From: Litorimonas sp051251645
Lineage (GTDB): Bacteria; Pseudomonadota; Alphaproteobacteria; Caulobacterales; Maricaulaceae
Direction of reading: 5' to 3'
NCBI GenBank assembly: GCA_051251645.1
Contig: JBPOEY010000001.1
Span: forward strand, 1 to 64,000
DNA length: 64,000 nt
Part shown: positions 54,850 to 63,044 of the stretch, piece after piece
How positions within the stretch are numbered: the first letter of the stretch is position 1
How the letters are laid out: each line of letters begins with the position of its first letter
Notes under the pieces: model-generated
Told to the model about the DNA's origin: nothing
Databases searched by the model: none
Seen by the model: the letters and a program-made list of their open reading frames with translations, nothing else
Made by a program: the position numbers and the translations under genes

Positions 54850-56154
54850 ATGACCTACCGTAGCGCCTTATTGGGGGCGTCATTTTTGATGATTGCTGGA
54901 CCGGCGCTCGCGGGGCCGACCCCCCCATCTTATGTTCCAGACCTTCTTCCCCCAAACCCGGTGGCAGGGGAATGCTACGGGCGTGTCGAAATTCCGGCGC
55001 AATATGAGACGACGACGCAACGCGTTGTGACCCGCCAGGCGCATGAGCGTGTGCTTGTACAACACCCTCAATTACAGGCGACGACTGAACGTGTGATGGT
55101 CAAAGAGCCGAGCGTTCGTTATCTGGTTCGCCAACCGACCTATGGGACGGTCACGGAACAGGTTTTGACCCGTCCGGGTTTTGACAAGCTCTCCGTGAGT
55201 GAGCCTAGCTTTCAAACAGTGACAGAAACACTGCACACGGGTCGTCCGCGGCTCGTCTGGAAACGGGGCAACCCCACAAAACTTCGTGCACAAGGCTATA
55301 AAATTCATTCGACGGCGGATGCCGGTGTCGGCGGACGCGGTTACAGCTCGACAACCCAATATGGTCAGTCGGGTGGAGAGCGTTGCGGCAGTGTCTGTGA
55401 AATTTGGTGTCTGGTCGAGGAGCCCGGCGAAAGCGTGACGGTGACCCGGCAGGTCTTGAACCATTCTGGACAAGTCCACCGCACACCCGTGCCAGCGCGC
55501 TATCAATCCATTACCAAGCAAGTTGTAACCGATCCGGGTGGGGTGCAAAAGATCCCAGTGCCGGGCGAATATCGTGACCTCCATGTTGAAAAACTGGTCC
55601 ACCCCGGCGGCACGGCGACAATCAATGTTCCGGCGGAATATGGCCATGCTCAGGGACGGAGGCTCGTGTCCGAGGCGCGCTATGAATGGCGTCGCATCGT
55701 TTGCAAACCGGGCGCGCAACAGACGGTACAGCACCAAACTATCCGTCATTCCCAACCGATCACTCATTCAAATAGACGCTATGTGACCTCGCAGCCGATA
55801 AGTCATGTGAACACGCATTTGAATTCTGGCGGATATAGCAACACGCTCGCTGGAACGACGACATATTCGTCCGGCACGACAACTCGTTATACTCATCCAA
55901 CACCGCGCCGGGCCTATCAAGGCACGCTGACGCAGCCCCAACCGGCCTATACGTCGACTTATCGCGGTCCTTCGACGACACAGGGCCTGACCTATTCAGG
56001 GCAGGCACATACGACGGCGACGAAAGTCTCGTCCGCTTACCCTGATCGGGCGTACTCAGGTCCAGCTTATGTTGATCCGGCGCTGATTGATCCGCGCACT
56101 GGGCAAGTCCTTCGCTATGAAGGGCGGCATGAACCGAGCCGCACACGCCGCTAG
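54850..56154 (+). CDS. Exported protein with two blocks of 23-residue repeats
   Basis: A 434-residue protein with a Sec signal (residues 1-21, ending ALAG). Residues 51-142 hold four 23-residue repeats of the type QYETTTQRVVTRQAHERVLV..P; residues 193-284 hold four more of the type ARYQSITKQVVTDPGGVQKI. Between them is a Cys-rich spacer (GERCGSVCEIWCLVEEP). The C-terminal 150 residues are Thr/Ser/Tyr/Pro-rich and probably disordered. Similar P-A-x-Y-x-x-V-T-E repeats occur in some OmpA-family proteins I recall, but there is no OmpA domain. Function unknown; envelope adhesion or scaffold role is a guess. ATG chosen for GGAGG spacing. Confidence 0.8.
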   Translation: MTYRSALLGASFLMIAGPALAGPTPPSYVPDLLPPNPVAGECYGRVEIPAQYETTTQRVVTRQAHERVLVQHPQLQATTERVMVKEPSVRYLVRQPTYGTVTEQVLTRPGFDKLSVSEPSFQTVTETLHTGRPRLVWKRGNPTKLRAQGYKIHSTADAGVGGRGYSSTTQYGQSGGERCGSVCEIWCLVEEPGESVTVTRQVLNHSGQVHRTPVPARYQSITKQVVTDPGGVQKIPVPGEYRDLHVEKLVHPGGTATINVPAEYGHAQGRRLVSEARYEWRRIVCKPGAQQTVQHQTIRHSQPITHSNRRYVTSQPISHVNTHLNSGGYSNTLAGTTTYSSGTTTRYTHPTPRRAYQGTLTQPQPAYTSTYRGPSTTQGLTYSGQAHTTATKVSSAYPDRAYSGPAYVDPALIDPRTGQVLRYEGRHEPSRTRR

Positions 56155-56178
56155 TTTCATAGCGTGTGATGCCAATAT

Positions 56179-56213
56179 AAAAAAAGCCCGCCTCACTGAG
56201 GCGGGTTTTTTTA
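56179..56213. terminator. Bidirectional intrinsic terminator
   Basis: Stem GCCCGCCTC/GAGGCGGGT around ACT, flanked by A and T runs. It serves the repeat protein and the convergent alanine/glycine symporter. Confidence 0.9.
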
Positions 56214-56233
56214 TTATCTGATGATTGCGGCGG

Positions 56234-57715
56234 CTATGACCCGCGCGGCAAGTCATCCTGATCGATCAGCCCGTCACTCGCTTCTTTTTCTTTGTCGAAA
56301 TAGGCCTTCGTCAACTTGAACACGACAGGCGATAGAAGGGCCAAGCCGATCAAGTTTGGCACGGCCATCAACCCGGTAAGACTATCGGCGATGAGCCAGA
56401 AAGTTGCGACCACAATATTGTCTTCGCCAGTCTCGAACGACAGCGCGAAAGTCGACGCAAATACGGCGAGGATCCAGAGGCTACGGAATATAGGGATCGA
56501 CTTTTCTTTGAACAGAAACGCCGTGCAACGCTCGCCATAATAGGACCAACCGATGATGGTGGTGAAAGCGAAGATACACAGGCTAATCGTCACGATGTGC
56601 CCGCCAAAGCCGACCAAGGTTGCCTCAAAGGCGGCCGCCGTGAGCGGAACTCCAATCTCGCATCCGGGCGGTGTTGAGCCGGTTTCAAGGATTTCGAGAA
56701 TGGCGGGGCTGGCCAAGCAGTCAGCGCCGACAACACCGGAGGTCAGGATGACGAGCGCTGTGATGGTGCAGATGATCATCGTGTCGATGATCGTGCCTAA
56801 CATGGCGATCATGCCTTGATTGACGGGATCATTATTTTGCGCCGCGGCGTGGGCGATGGGCGCAGAGCCTTGTCCGGCCTCATTCGAAAATAAGCCGCGG
56901 GCGATACCCTTTTGCATCGCCAGCATCATTAATCCGATGGTGATGCCCGTGCCCGCTTCTTGGGCACCAAACGCGCCTTTGAAGATCAAGCCGAACGCCG
57001 CAGGGACATTGCCGATATTCGCGCCGATCACGATCAACGCCGCTCCGACATAGAGCACGGCCATGAAAGGCACGAGGCGTGATGCGACAGAACCAATCCG
57101 CCTGATCCCGCCGAAAATAACGCCACCGACTAGGAGCGATAGAATGAGTGCGACGATCCGTGGGTCGAAGTTATATTGGCTTTGCAAGGCGTCAGCGATG
57201 GAATTGGCCTGAACCGCATTGCCGGTCGAAAGAGCACCAATAATGCCAAAGACCGCAAAAGCGCCTGCCAACCATAACCATTTCGGGCCGAGGCCATTTT
57301 TGATATAATACATTGGGCCGCCGACGCGATTGCCGTTGGCGTCGATTTCGCGGTAACGCACGGCAAGAACGCCTTCAGAGTATTTCGTCGCTGTGCCGAG
57401 GATGGCTGTGACCCACATCCAAAAAACCGCGCCCGGGCCGCCAATCGCAATAGCTGCCGCGACACCCGCGATATTACCAGTCCCGACCGTAGACGATAGC
57501 GCCGTCATCAAGGCGGCAAAAGGGGATACGTCGCCCGCATCTGTATTGGCGCCGCGTTTGCGAAACAGTTGGCGGAAGGCGTAGACAATTTTGGTGATCG
57601 AGCGACCGCGCATACCGATCGTGAGGAATAGACCCACGCCCAACAGCAGTAACATCATGGGTGGACCCCAGACGAAGCCGTTGAACGCTTCCATCAGCTT
57701 TGCGAAGGTTTCCAT
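56234..57715 (-). CDS. Alanine/glycine:cation symporter (AGCS family)
   Basis: A 493-residue sodium-coupled amino-acid carrier with about 11 TM helices. Family signature PFAALMTALSSTVGTGNIAGVAAAIAIGGPGAVFWMW near residue 66, then GGPMYYIKNGLG near residue 131 and GLFSNEAGQGSAPIAHAAAQ near residue 270. Takes up D/L-alanine and glycine. Length is typical and no damage is seen. Confidence 0.95.
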   Translation of the reverse strand: METFAKLMEAFNGFVWGPPMMLLLLGVGLFLTIGMRGRSITKIVYAFRQLFRKRGANTDAGDVSPFAALMTALSSTVGTGNIAGVAAAIAIGGPGAVFWMWVTAILGTATKYSEGVLAVRYREIDANGNRVGGPMYYIKNGLGPKWLWLAGAFAVFGIIGALSTGNAVQANSIADALQSQYNFDPRIVALILSLLVGGVIFGGIRRIGSVASRLVPFMAVLYVGAALIVIGANIGNVPAAFGLIFKGAFGAQEAGTGITIGLMMLAMQKGIARGLFSNEAGQGSAPIAHAAAQNNDPVNQGMIAMLGTIIDTMIICTITALVILTSGVVGADCLASPAILEILETGSTPPGCEIGVPLTAAAFEATLVGFGGHIVTISLCIFAFTTIIGWSYYGERCTAFLFKEKSIPIFRSLWILAVFASTFALSFETGEDNIVVATFWLIADSLTGLMAVPNLIGLALLSPVVFKLTKAYFDKEKEASDGLIDQDDLPRGS

Positions 57716-57826
57716 GTTTTCCCCTGATCATTTCCTGACACTATACTCTGTATAGCATTCGCGATTTTCAATGTTCACTGCCGCAATCGTGACGTCGCGC
57801 CAAGGGCTAATTGGGTTTCATACACG

Positions 57827-59140
57827 TCAAGGTGTTGCGAGGTCGGAGAAGGCGGCTGCGAGGGCGGGATCGCTGCCCGTGGCATCGCTATCGGCGGAAA
57901 ACAGGGCGACATCAGCGACGAAATCTTCGCGTGGCGTGCCGTCGACATGGAACAAGGTTTCGGTAGGAATGGACAGGGTGATTTTATTATCATCAAAGGA
58001 AAAGTTGCTCATCCCACCGAGGAGGTCGCCCATATCTGACGCGATGGTGTGAACCCCTAAGGCATCCATCCCGATAACGATCCCTTCGCCCATACTTCCG
58101 GTCCAATATCCGCCCAGAACAATGGTTCGCGCCGGGTCGAAGAAGGGTTCGCGTGGATAAACTTGCTCAATAAAACGACGCGGAACTGTGAATTCGCGGT
58201 CGAGTGACGGGACTTCGTGAATTTGAAACGGCTGCACCTCGGCTGTGAAATGCCCCAAAATGGATCGACCGACTTCGGCATTGCCTCCGCTCGGCGTATT
58301 GCGCAAATCAAGGATGACACCGTCGGCGTCAGTAACCGTAGCCATGGCCGCATCAAACGCGGTAATCAGCCCATTATCGCCGAGGCGATTATTGATCCGA
58401 AGAATGGCGATGTTGGATCCATCCGGCGTGGTGACGCGGCGGGTTTCGACGGCGGGGCTATCCATAATGTCTTTGGCCAAGAGGCGAGGGTTAGCCAGCG
58501 TCACAGACTGCACTGTGCCATCGGGGAGTCGAACGTCGATCTGACGGTCACCTTCGCGGCGGCCATTAGCGACAAGGGTTGCGGCATAAGCGCGTTGCGC
58601 GTCCGAGGGTTGGTCAAGAAAATCGGCGAAGACGGCCGACACATGCCGCGCAATCGGCACGCCATCGACGGCAACGATATCCGACCCTGTTCGCAAACCT
58701 CCGGCCAAGGCGGCCGATCCGGCTCGCACATCAAGGATAGAATAACGTCCATCCTGATACCCAATTTGTAGATCGGACGCGGACGGAATTGTGTTAAAGT
58801 CTGCGGCGTCTCTGGGGCCGAAGCCAAGATGAGGATCAGTAAACGCAAACGTCGCGCGGTGCAGTCGACGTCTGAATTCCTCTCGGTCAGTCGCGGTCGA
58901 AACAAGCGCGCCGACTTTATCCAGATAAACGTCCGCATCGAAGCCTCGGCTGTCGCGATAGGCATAGAAGAGATCAAAATCAGCTCGGACATTTGTCCAG
59001 ACGGCGTCCGCGTCAAAGTCAGAGGCGCTGATGTCGACCGGGTCTAGCGTCGGCTCAATCATATCTTCCGGATTTTGACACGCGGTCAAAAGCAACGGAA
59101 CAGCGACGGCGAAAAGTCGTTTTAGGGTGCGGTTTTCCAT
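57827..59140 (-). CDS. S41-family peptidase, lipoprotein
   Basis: A 437-residue C-terminal-processing-protease-like enzyme. The start at 59140 (MENRTLKRLFAVAVPLLLTAC) gives a lipoprotein signal; the longer frame to 59164 would add a short extension. A PDZ-like domain (SILDVRAGSAALAGGLRTGSDIVAVDG) precedes the S41 core. The nucleophile lies in GGYWTGSMGEGIVIGMDALG (Ser where the family has TASSAE), preceded by VILDLRNTPSGGNAEVGRS. Divergent from the aminotransferase. Confidence 0.87.
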   Translation of the reverse strand: MENRTLKRLFAVAVPLLLTACQNPEDMIEPTLDPVDISASDFDADAVWTNVRADFDLFYAYRDSRGFDADVYLDKVGALVSTATDREEFRRRLHRATFAFTDPHLGFGPRDAADFNTIPSASDLQIGYQDGRYSILDVRAGSAALAGGLRTGSDIVAVDGVPIARHVSAVFADFLDQPSDAQRAYAATLVANGRREGDRQIDVRLPDGTVQSVTLANPRLLAKDIMDSPAVETRRVTTPDGSNIAILRINNRLGDNGLITAFDAAMATVTDADGVILDLRNTPSGGNAEVGRSILGHFTAEVQPFQIHEVPSLDREFTVPRRFIEQVYPREPFFDPARTIVLGGYWTGSMGEGIVIGMDALGVHTIASDMGDLLGGMSNFSFDDNKITLSIPTETLFHVDGTPREDFVADVALFSADSDATGSDPALAAAFSDLATP

Positions 59141-59183
59141 TCCTTCCGCTAGCAATTTCGACACGCTTTAAAAAGGTTGGTTT

Positions 59184-59212
59184 TTGACAACGCGCCTATT
59201 GGTTTTTCTACC
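59184..59212 (+). promoter_or_regulatory. Sigma-70-like promoter of the aminotransferase gene
   Basis: TTGACA (59184-59189), 17-base spacer, TCTACC (59207-59212). The expected start, near 59219, leaves a leader of about 17 bases. A CTACCC/GGGTAG inverted repeat (59208-59225) straddles the -10 and start site and could be an operator. Confidence 0.5.
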
Positions 59213-59235
59213 CTTTTTGGGGTAGGGCGACAGCC

Positions 59236-60432
59236 ATGTTTGATCGTATCTCTGCCGTTCCCCCTGACGCCATCATGGCCCTGATGCAGCAATGCAAAGA
59301 GGACGCTCGACCGGAAAAAGTCGATCTCGGTGTCGGTGTCTATAAGGATGTTGCCGGGGGTGTGCCAATCATGCGCGCGGTCAAGATGGCGGAAGAGCTT
59401 ATTTTCGGCGAAGAAAAAACCAAAACTTATGTCGGTACGACAGGGCGGGTGGGTTTCCGTGACCATGTGCTCGATCTCGTATTGGGCGCGGATCATCCTG
59501 TTCGTCATAGTGGGCGTATTGCCTCCTCACAGGCCGCCGGTGGGTCTGGCGCGTTGCGGCTTGGTGCGCAGTTGGCCTTTGCGGCCAGCCCGAACGCGAC
59601 TGTTTGGGTGTCGACACCGACATGGGCGAACCATGTGCCGTTGATCGGCTCAACAGGTCTTAAGCTGGAAAGCTACCCTTATTATAACCGCGAAACGTTG
59701 GGCGTCGATTTTGACGATATGCTGGCGCATTTGGACGCCAACGCCAAGCCGGGTGATCTGGTGCTGTTGCATGGCTGTTGTCACAATCCGACTGGCGCGG
59801 ACCTGTCTAACGCGCAATGGGAGCAACTCATACCGTTCCTCAATGAGCGCAAGCTCGTGCCCTTTATTGATCTGGCTTACTTGGGCCTTGGTCTGGGTTT
59901 GGTTGAAGACGGTTATGGTATTCGGTTGACGATACGGGACTGCCCCGAAGTCATTTTTACGGTGTCGGCGTCGAAGAACTTCGGCCTCTATAAAGAGCGT
60001 GTGGGCATGCTCGGCGTTATTTGTGCGGACACGGCGCATATGCCTGCCGTGCAATCGCAGCTTGGCGCCATTCAACGCACGCTGATTTCTATGCCGCCCG
60101 ACCACGGCGCGCAGATTGTTGAACGTATTCTCGGAAACGGTGATTTGCGGCGCATGTGGTCTGACGAATTGACAGAGATGCGCGGCCGCATTCGCGGTCT
60201 GCGTCAGTTGCTGAGCGAAGCGCTCGACGTGCAGGGCGGTGCCCATATCGCGCGGGCTGTCATCAATCAGAACGGTATGTTCTCCATGCTGCCCGTGACA
60301 AAAGATCAGGCTGAACGTTTGCGCCAAGAGCATGCGATTTACATGACTAATTCGGGACGCATCAATATTGCGGGCGCGAATGTGAGTAATATCCCGTCTG
60401 TCGCGACAGCGTTGCTTGAGGTGTTGAGCTAA
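59236..60432 (+). CDS. Aromatic amino-acid aminotransferase (class I, TyrB/aspartate type)
   Basis: A 398-residue PLP enzyme of the AspC/TyrB subgroup. Visible: the opening FDRISAVPPDAIMALMQQ, GVGVYKDVAGGVPIM, the LLHGCCHNPTGADLSN cofactor segment, PFIDLAYLGLGLGLVEDG, and the PLP lysine in FTVSASKNFGLYKERVG near residue 250. It transaminates aromatic amino acids and/or aspartate with 2-oxoglutarate; the CC pair in the PNPTG loop (CCHNPTG) is normal. Biosynthetic or catabolic role not resolved. Confidence 0.94.
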   Translation: MFDRISAVPPDAIMALMQQCKEDARPEKVDLGVGVYKDVAGGVPIMRAVKMAEELIFGEEKTKTYVGTTGRVGFRDHVLDLVLGADHPVRHSGRIASSQAAGGSGALRLGAQLAFAASPNATVWVSTPTWANHVPLIGSTGLKLESYPYYNRETLGVDFDDMLAHLDANAKPGDLVLLHGCCHNPTGADLSNAQWEQLIPFLNERKLVPFIDLAYLGLGLGLVEDGYGIRLTIRDCPEVIFTVSASKNFGLYKERVGMLGVICADTAHMPAVQSQLGAIQRTLISMPPDHGAQIVERILGNGDLRRMWSDELTEMRGRIRGLRQLLSEALDVQGGAHIARAVINQNGMFSMLPVTKDQAERLRQEHAIYMTNSGRINIAGANVSNIPSVATALLEVLS

Positions 60433-60435
60433 GCG

Positions 60436-61140
60436 TTAACCCGTTACGCAGGACGCCAGCCCATCGTTGCGGACAACGCTAGCGCGTTGCTGCAAGGTGC
60501 GGGCTCGGCCCTGCACATAGGATCCAGGTGGGTTGACCCGCCATTTATTCGGGCTGGGCAGGACGGCGGCGAGCAAAGCCGCTTCGCGCGGGGTCAGCTC
60601 TGAGGCGGATTTACCAAAGCGGGCTTGAGCGGCGGCTTCGGCGCCAAAGATGCCGTCCCCCCATTCGGCGACATTTAGATAGACCTCCATGATTCGGCGT
60701 TTGGTCCAGACCGTGTCGATGTAGAGCGTGAGCCACGCCTCGACTGCCTTGCGTGCATAGCCGCCACCATTCCACAAAAACACATTTTTGGCCGTTTGTT
60801 GCGTGATGGTTGATCCGCCCCGCCGCCGTCCGCCGGATTGATTGTCCGCCATGGCGTCGGTGATAGCGTTAAAGTCGATGCCGACATGTTGACAGAAGCG
60901 CGAGTCCTCAGCGGCGATGACCGCGTTAATGAGATGCGGCGAGATACGCTCAATCGGCACCCCGTCGCGGCGTAAGTCTGTTCCATCAGGTCGCAACATC
61001 ATATTCCATGTCCCTTTGACGGGAAGCAGTGCGTGGCCGAGCCCCATCAGATGAACGGCGAGAAAAAGAATAGCGAGGCCGAGGACACTGTAACGGATGG
61101 CCCGCTTGAGTGACGCAAGGCGGTTTGTGTGGGTGGTCAT
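60436..61140 (-). CDS. mtgA: Monofunctional peptidoglycan glycosyltransferase MtgA
   Basis: A 234-residue GT51 enzyme that polymerises lipid II in the periplasm, anchored by one N-terminal TM helix (residues 15-38). Motifs: AVIAAEDSRFCQHVGID with the catalytic Glu, RGGSTITQQTAKNVFLW, RKAVEAWLTLYID, KRRIMEVYLNVAEWG with the second Glu. It lacks a transpeptidase domain. Its start overlaps the TetR gene stop by 4 bases. Confidence 0.96.
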   Translation of the reverse strand: MTTHTNRLASLKRAIRYSVLGLAILFLAVHLMGLGHALLPVKGTWNMMLRPDGTDLRRDGVPIERISPHLINAVIAAEDSRFCQHVGIDFNAITDAMADNQSGGRRRGGSTITQQTAKNVFLWNGGGYARKAVEAWLTLYIDTVWTKRRIMEVYLNVAEWGDGIFGAEAAAQARFGKSASELTPREAALLAAVLPSPNKWRVNPPGSYVQGRARTLQQRASVVRNDGLASCVTG

Positions 61141-61754
61141 AAGGGCGTGTCTAAGTAATGTGAGAGATAGGCCGCAACGGCGATCCGGGCTTGGTCTAAC
61201 GCAGCGGGGCGTTGGGTTGCGGGTAACCGATAAAGGCGACGCTCGACGCCTTCTAATAAAGCGATGACCGTTTGCGTGACTTCGCTGACAAGCGCCGGGT
61301 CGAGGTGCGGCAGGCTGCGGTGCAGTAACGCGCCGAGGAGCTGTGTAATTTCATCCTCACCGCGGTCGCCAAGATCGACATGCATCATCAACGCGCCATA
61401 GGCCGGATGGGAGCCGTGCATTGCGCGCAAGTGATCAAAGGTTAGATCGAGATGATCGCGCCAGTCACGCTCTTCGCCGACCTTATTATCTTTTAACGCT
61501 TTGATTGTTCCGGCGTTCATCCGCTCGAACAAGGACAACAGCAGATCATCGACATTGGCAAAATAGCGATAGATTGATCCAATCGGAACGCTCCCGGCTT
61601 CGGCAATCAGGCGTGTCGTGATCTCGGCGGGCGCGTGATCGCTGAGCAGTTTTTCGGTCGCGTCGAGAATAGCCGTGCGCTTGGCGGCAGACCGGGCCTG
61701 CTTGGGCGGCGGTTTGCGGAACGCTTCAGTCGATCGTGACAGTCTGCTTGGCAT
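61137..61754 (-). CDS. TetR-family transcriptional repressor
   Basis: A 205-residue regulator. The N-terminal helix-turn-helix (RTAILDATEKLLSDHAPAEITTRLIAEAGSVPIGSIYRYFANVDDLLLSLFER) is clear; the ligand domain has no recognised specificity. It is divergent from the beta-helix lipoprotein gene, with a GAACAcTGTTC dyad in the promoter between them, and co-transcribed with mtgA. Confidence 0.93.
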   Translation of the reverse strand: MPSRLSRSTEAFRKPPPKQARSAAKRTAILDATEKLLSDHAPAEITTRLIAEAGSVPIGSIYRYFANVDDLLLSLFERMNAGTIKALKDNKVGEERDWRDHLDLTFDHLRAMHGSHPAYGALMMHVDLGDRGEDEITQLLGALLHRSLPHLDPALVSEVTQTVIALLEGVERRLYRLPATQRPAALDQARIAVAAYLSHYLDTPL

Positions 61755-61804
61755 AGCGTCCTGCTAACCTCGCAAACCCCTCCGCGCAAATCTTCAGTGA
61801 GAGG

Positions 61805-61833
61805 TTGACTAAAAAGCGAACACTGTTCATGAT
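61805..61833 (+). promoter_or_regulatory. Promoter with an embedded dyad, likely TetR operator
   Basis: TTGACT (61805-61810), 17-base spacer, CATGAT (61828-61833). The inverted repeat GAACA-C-TGTTC (61818-61828) sits between the -35 and -10 boxes, a classic repressor position. The adjacent divergent tetR gene makes it the obvious binder; this is inference. Confidence 0.55.
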
Positions 61834-61853
61834 TTCAATTGGGAGGATCAATT

Positions 61854-63044
61854 ATGCGTAAATTTCTACTCGGGACCGCCATACTGCTAGCGGCGTGTTC
61901 GCAGGCCGATGCGCCAGTTGAAACGGACGCGGCTTATCAGGACACCCTTCAACTGGCTTTGCTCGACGCCAAGCCGGGCGACGTCATTATGATTCCCGCA
62001 GGGACGCACAGTCTTGATCGTGGCCTCTCCCTCAGCGCCGAGGGTGTGACCATTCGCGGCGAGGGCATGGATACCAGCATCCTATCGTTTAAAGGCCAGA
62101 TTGCAGGCGCAGAAGGTCTGCTCGTGACGGGGGATAATGTCGTCCTTGAAAACTTTGCAGTCGAAGATGCCAAAGGCGACGCGATTAAAATCAGTGACAC
62201 GGACGGCGTGACGATCCGGGGTGTGCGCGTCGAATGGACGGGGGAAGCCAAGACTGAAAACGGAGCCTATGGTCTATATCCCGTGCAAACAACGAATGTA
62301 TTGATCGAAGACGTCGTTGCCATTGGTGCGTCTGACGCCGGTATATATGTCGGTCAAAGCCGAGGCGTGATTGTTCGCAATAGCCGCGCCGAACGCAATG
62401 TCGCCGGAATCGAAATTGAGAATACGCAGGATGCAGATGTATACGGTAATTTAGCGACCGATAATACGGGCGGTATTCTTGTCTTTAATATGCCGGGACT
62501 GACACAGCCGGGTGGCCGTGTGCGTGTGTATGATAATGATGTTTATGAAAATGACCGCGGCAATTTCGGTCATCCTGGAACGCCTGTCGCGTCCATCCCC
62601 GCCGGATCGGGCGTTGTGGTGAACAGCCATGACGATGTCGAAATTTTTGAAAACCGTATTCGCGATAACCGCACGGCGAACATTATTATCGCTTCGGTTT
62701 ATTCTTCCAATTTCGCTGATAGCTCTTTCTCGGACACATTTGACCCTTATCCGGACCGCATCCATGTCCATTCCAATGAATTATCAGGCGGCGGCGACAA
62801 ACCGGACGGCATGGAATTAAAAGCGGCTAAGACTCTGAAATTTGGCCTGACCGGCCGCTTCCCGCATGTGCTGTGGGACGGTTATGTGCGCGGTGAGGAT
62901 GACCCGAAAATTTGCATTGAGGAGACGGAAGCGGAGGTCTTTAATGCTGACCTTCCCAATGAGTCAAAAAACATGCGTGTTGAAATGGATCTGCACAGAT
63001 GCACCCTACCGCGTCTTGCAAAAGTAACCCTCGAAGAGGGATGA
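61854..63044 (+). CDS. Parallel beta-helix lipoprotein (TIGR03805-like)
   Basis: A 396-residue protein with a lipobox (LLAACSQAD) and a right-handed beta-helix built from repeats such as LSLSAEGVTIRGEGMDTSIL, TDGVTIRGVRVEWTGE, TTNVLIEDVVAIGASDAGIYVGQ and DDVEIFENRIRDN. I recall this family as paired with SO_2930-type diheme cytochromes, as it is here (ATGA overlap). The Shewanella pair inspired the family names; function is unknown. ATG at 61854 with GGGAGGA upstream. Confidence 0.86.
   Translation: MRKFLLGTAILLAACSQADAPVETDAAYQDTLQLALLDAKPGDVIMIPAGTHSLDRGLSLSAEGVTIRGEGMDTSILSFKGQIAGAEGLLVTGDNVVLENFAVEDAKGDAIKISDTDGVTIRGVRVEWTGEAKTENGAYGLYPVQTTNVLIEDVVAIGASDAGIYVGQSRGVIVRNSRAERNVAGIEIENTQDADVYGNLATDNTGGILVFNMPGLTQPGGRVRVYDNDVYENDRGNFGHPGTPVASIPAGSGVVVNSHDDVEIFENRIRDNRTANIIIASVYSSNFADSSFSDTFDPYPDRIHVHSNELSGGGDKPDGMELKAAKTLKFGLTGRFPHVLWDGYVRGEDDPKICIEETEAEVFNADLPNESKNMRVEMDLHRCTLPRLAKVTLEEG

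Noticed and set aside
55072..55767. 231-residue minus-strand frame opposite the repeat protein
   Set aside because: The plus-strand protein has a signal peptide and exact 23-residue repeats; the minus frame shows no domain and no ribosome site.
59650..60333. 227-residue minus-strand frame opposite the aminotransferase
   Set aside because: The plus strand encodes an intact PLP enzyme with catalytic Lys; the minus frame is composition-driven (His/Arg/Gln-rich).
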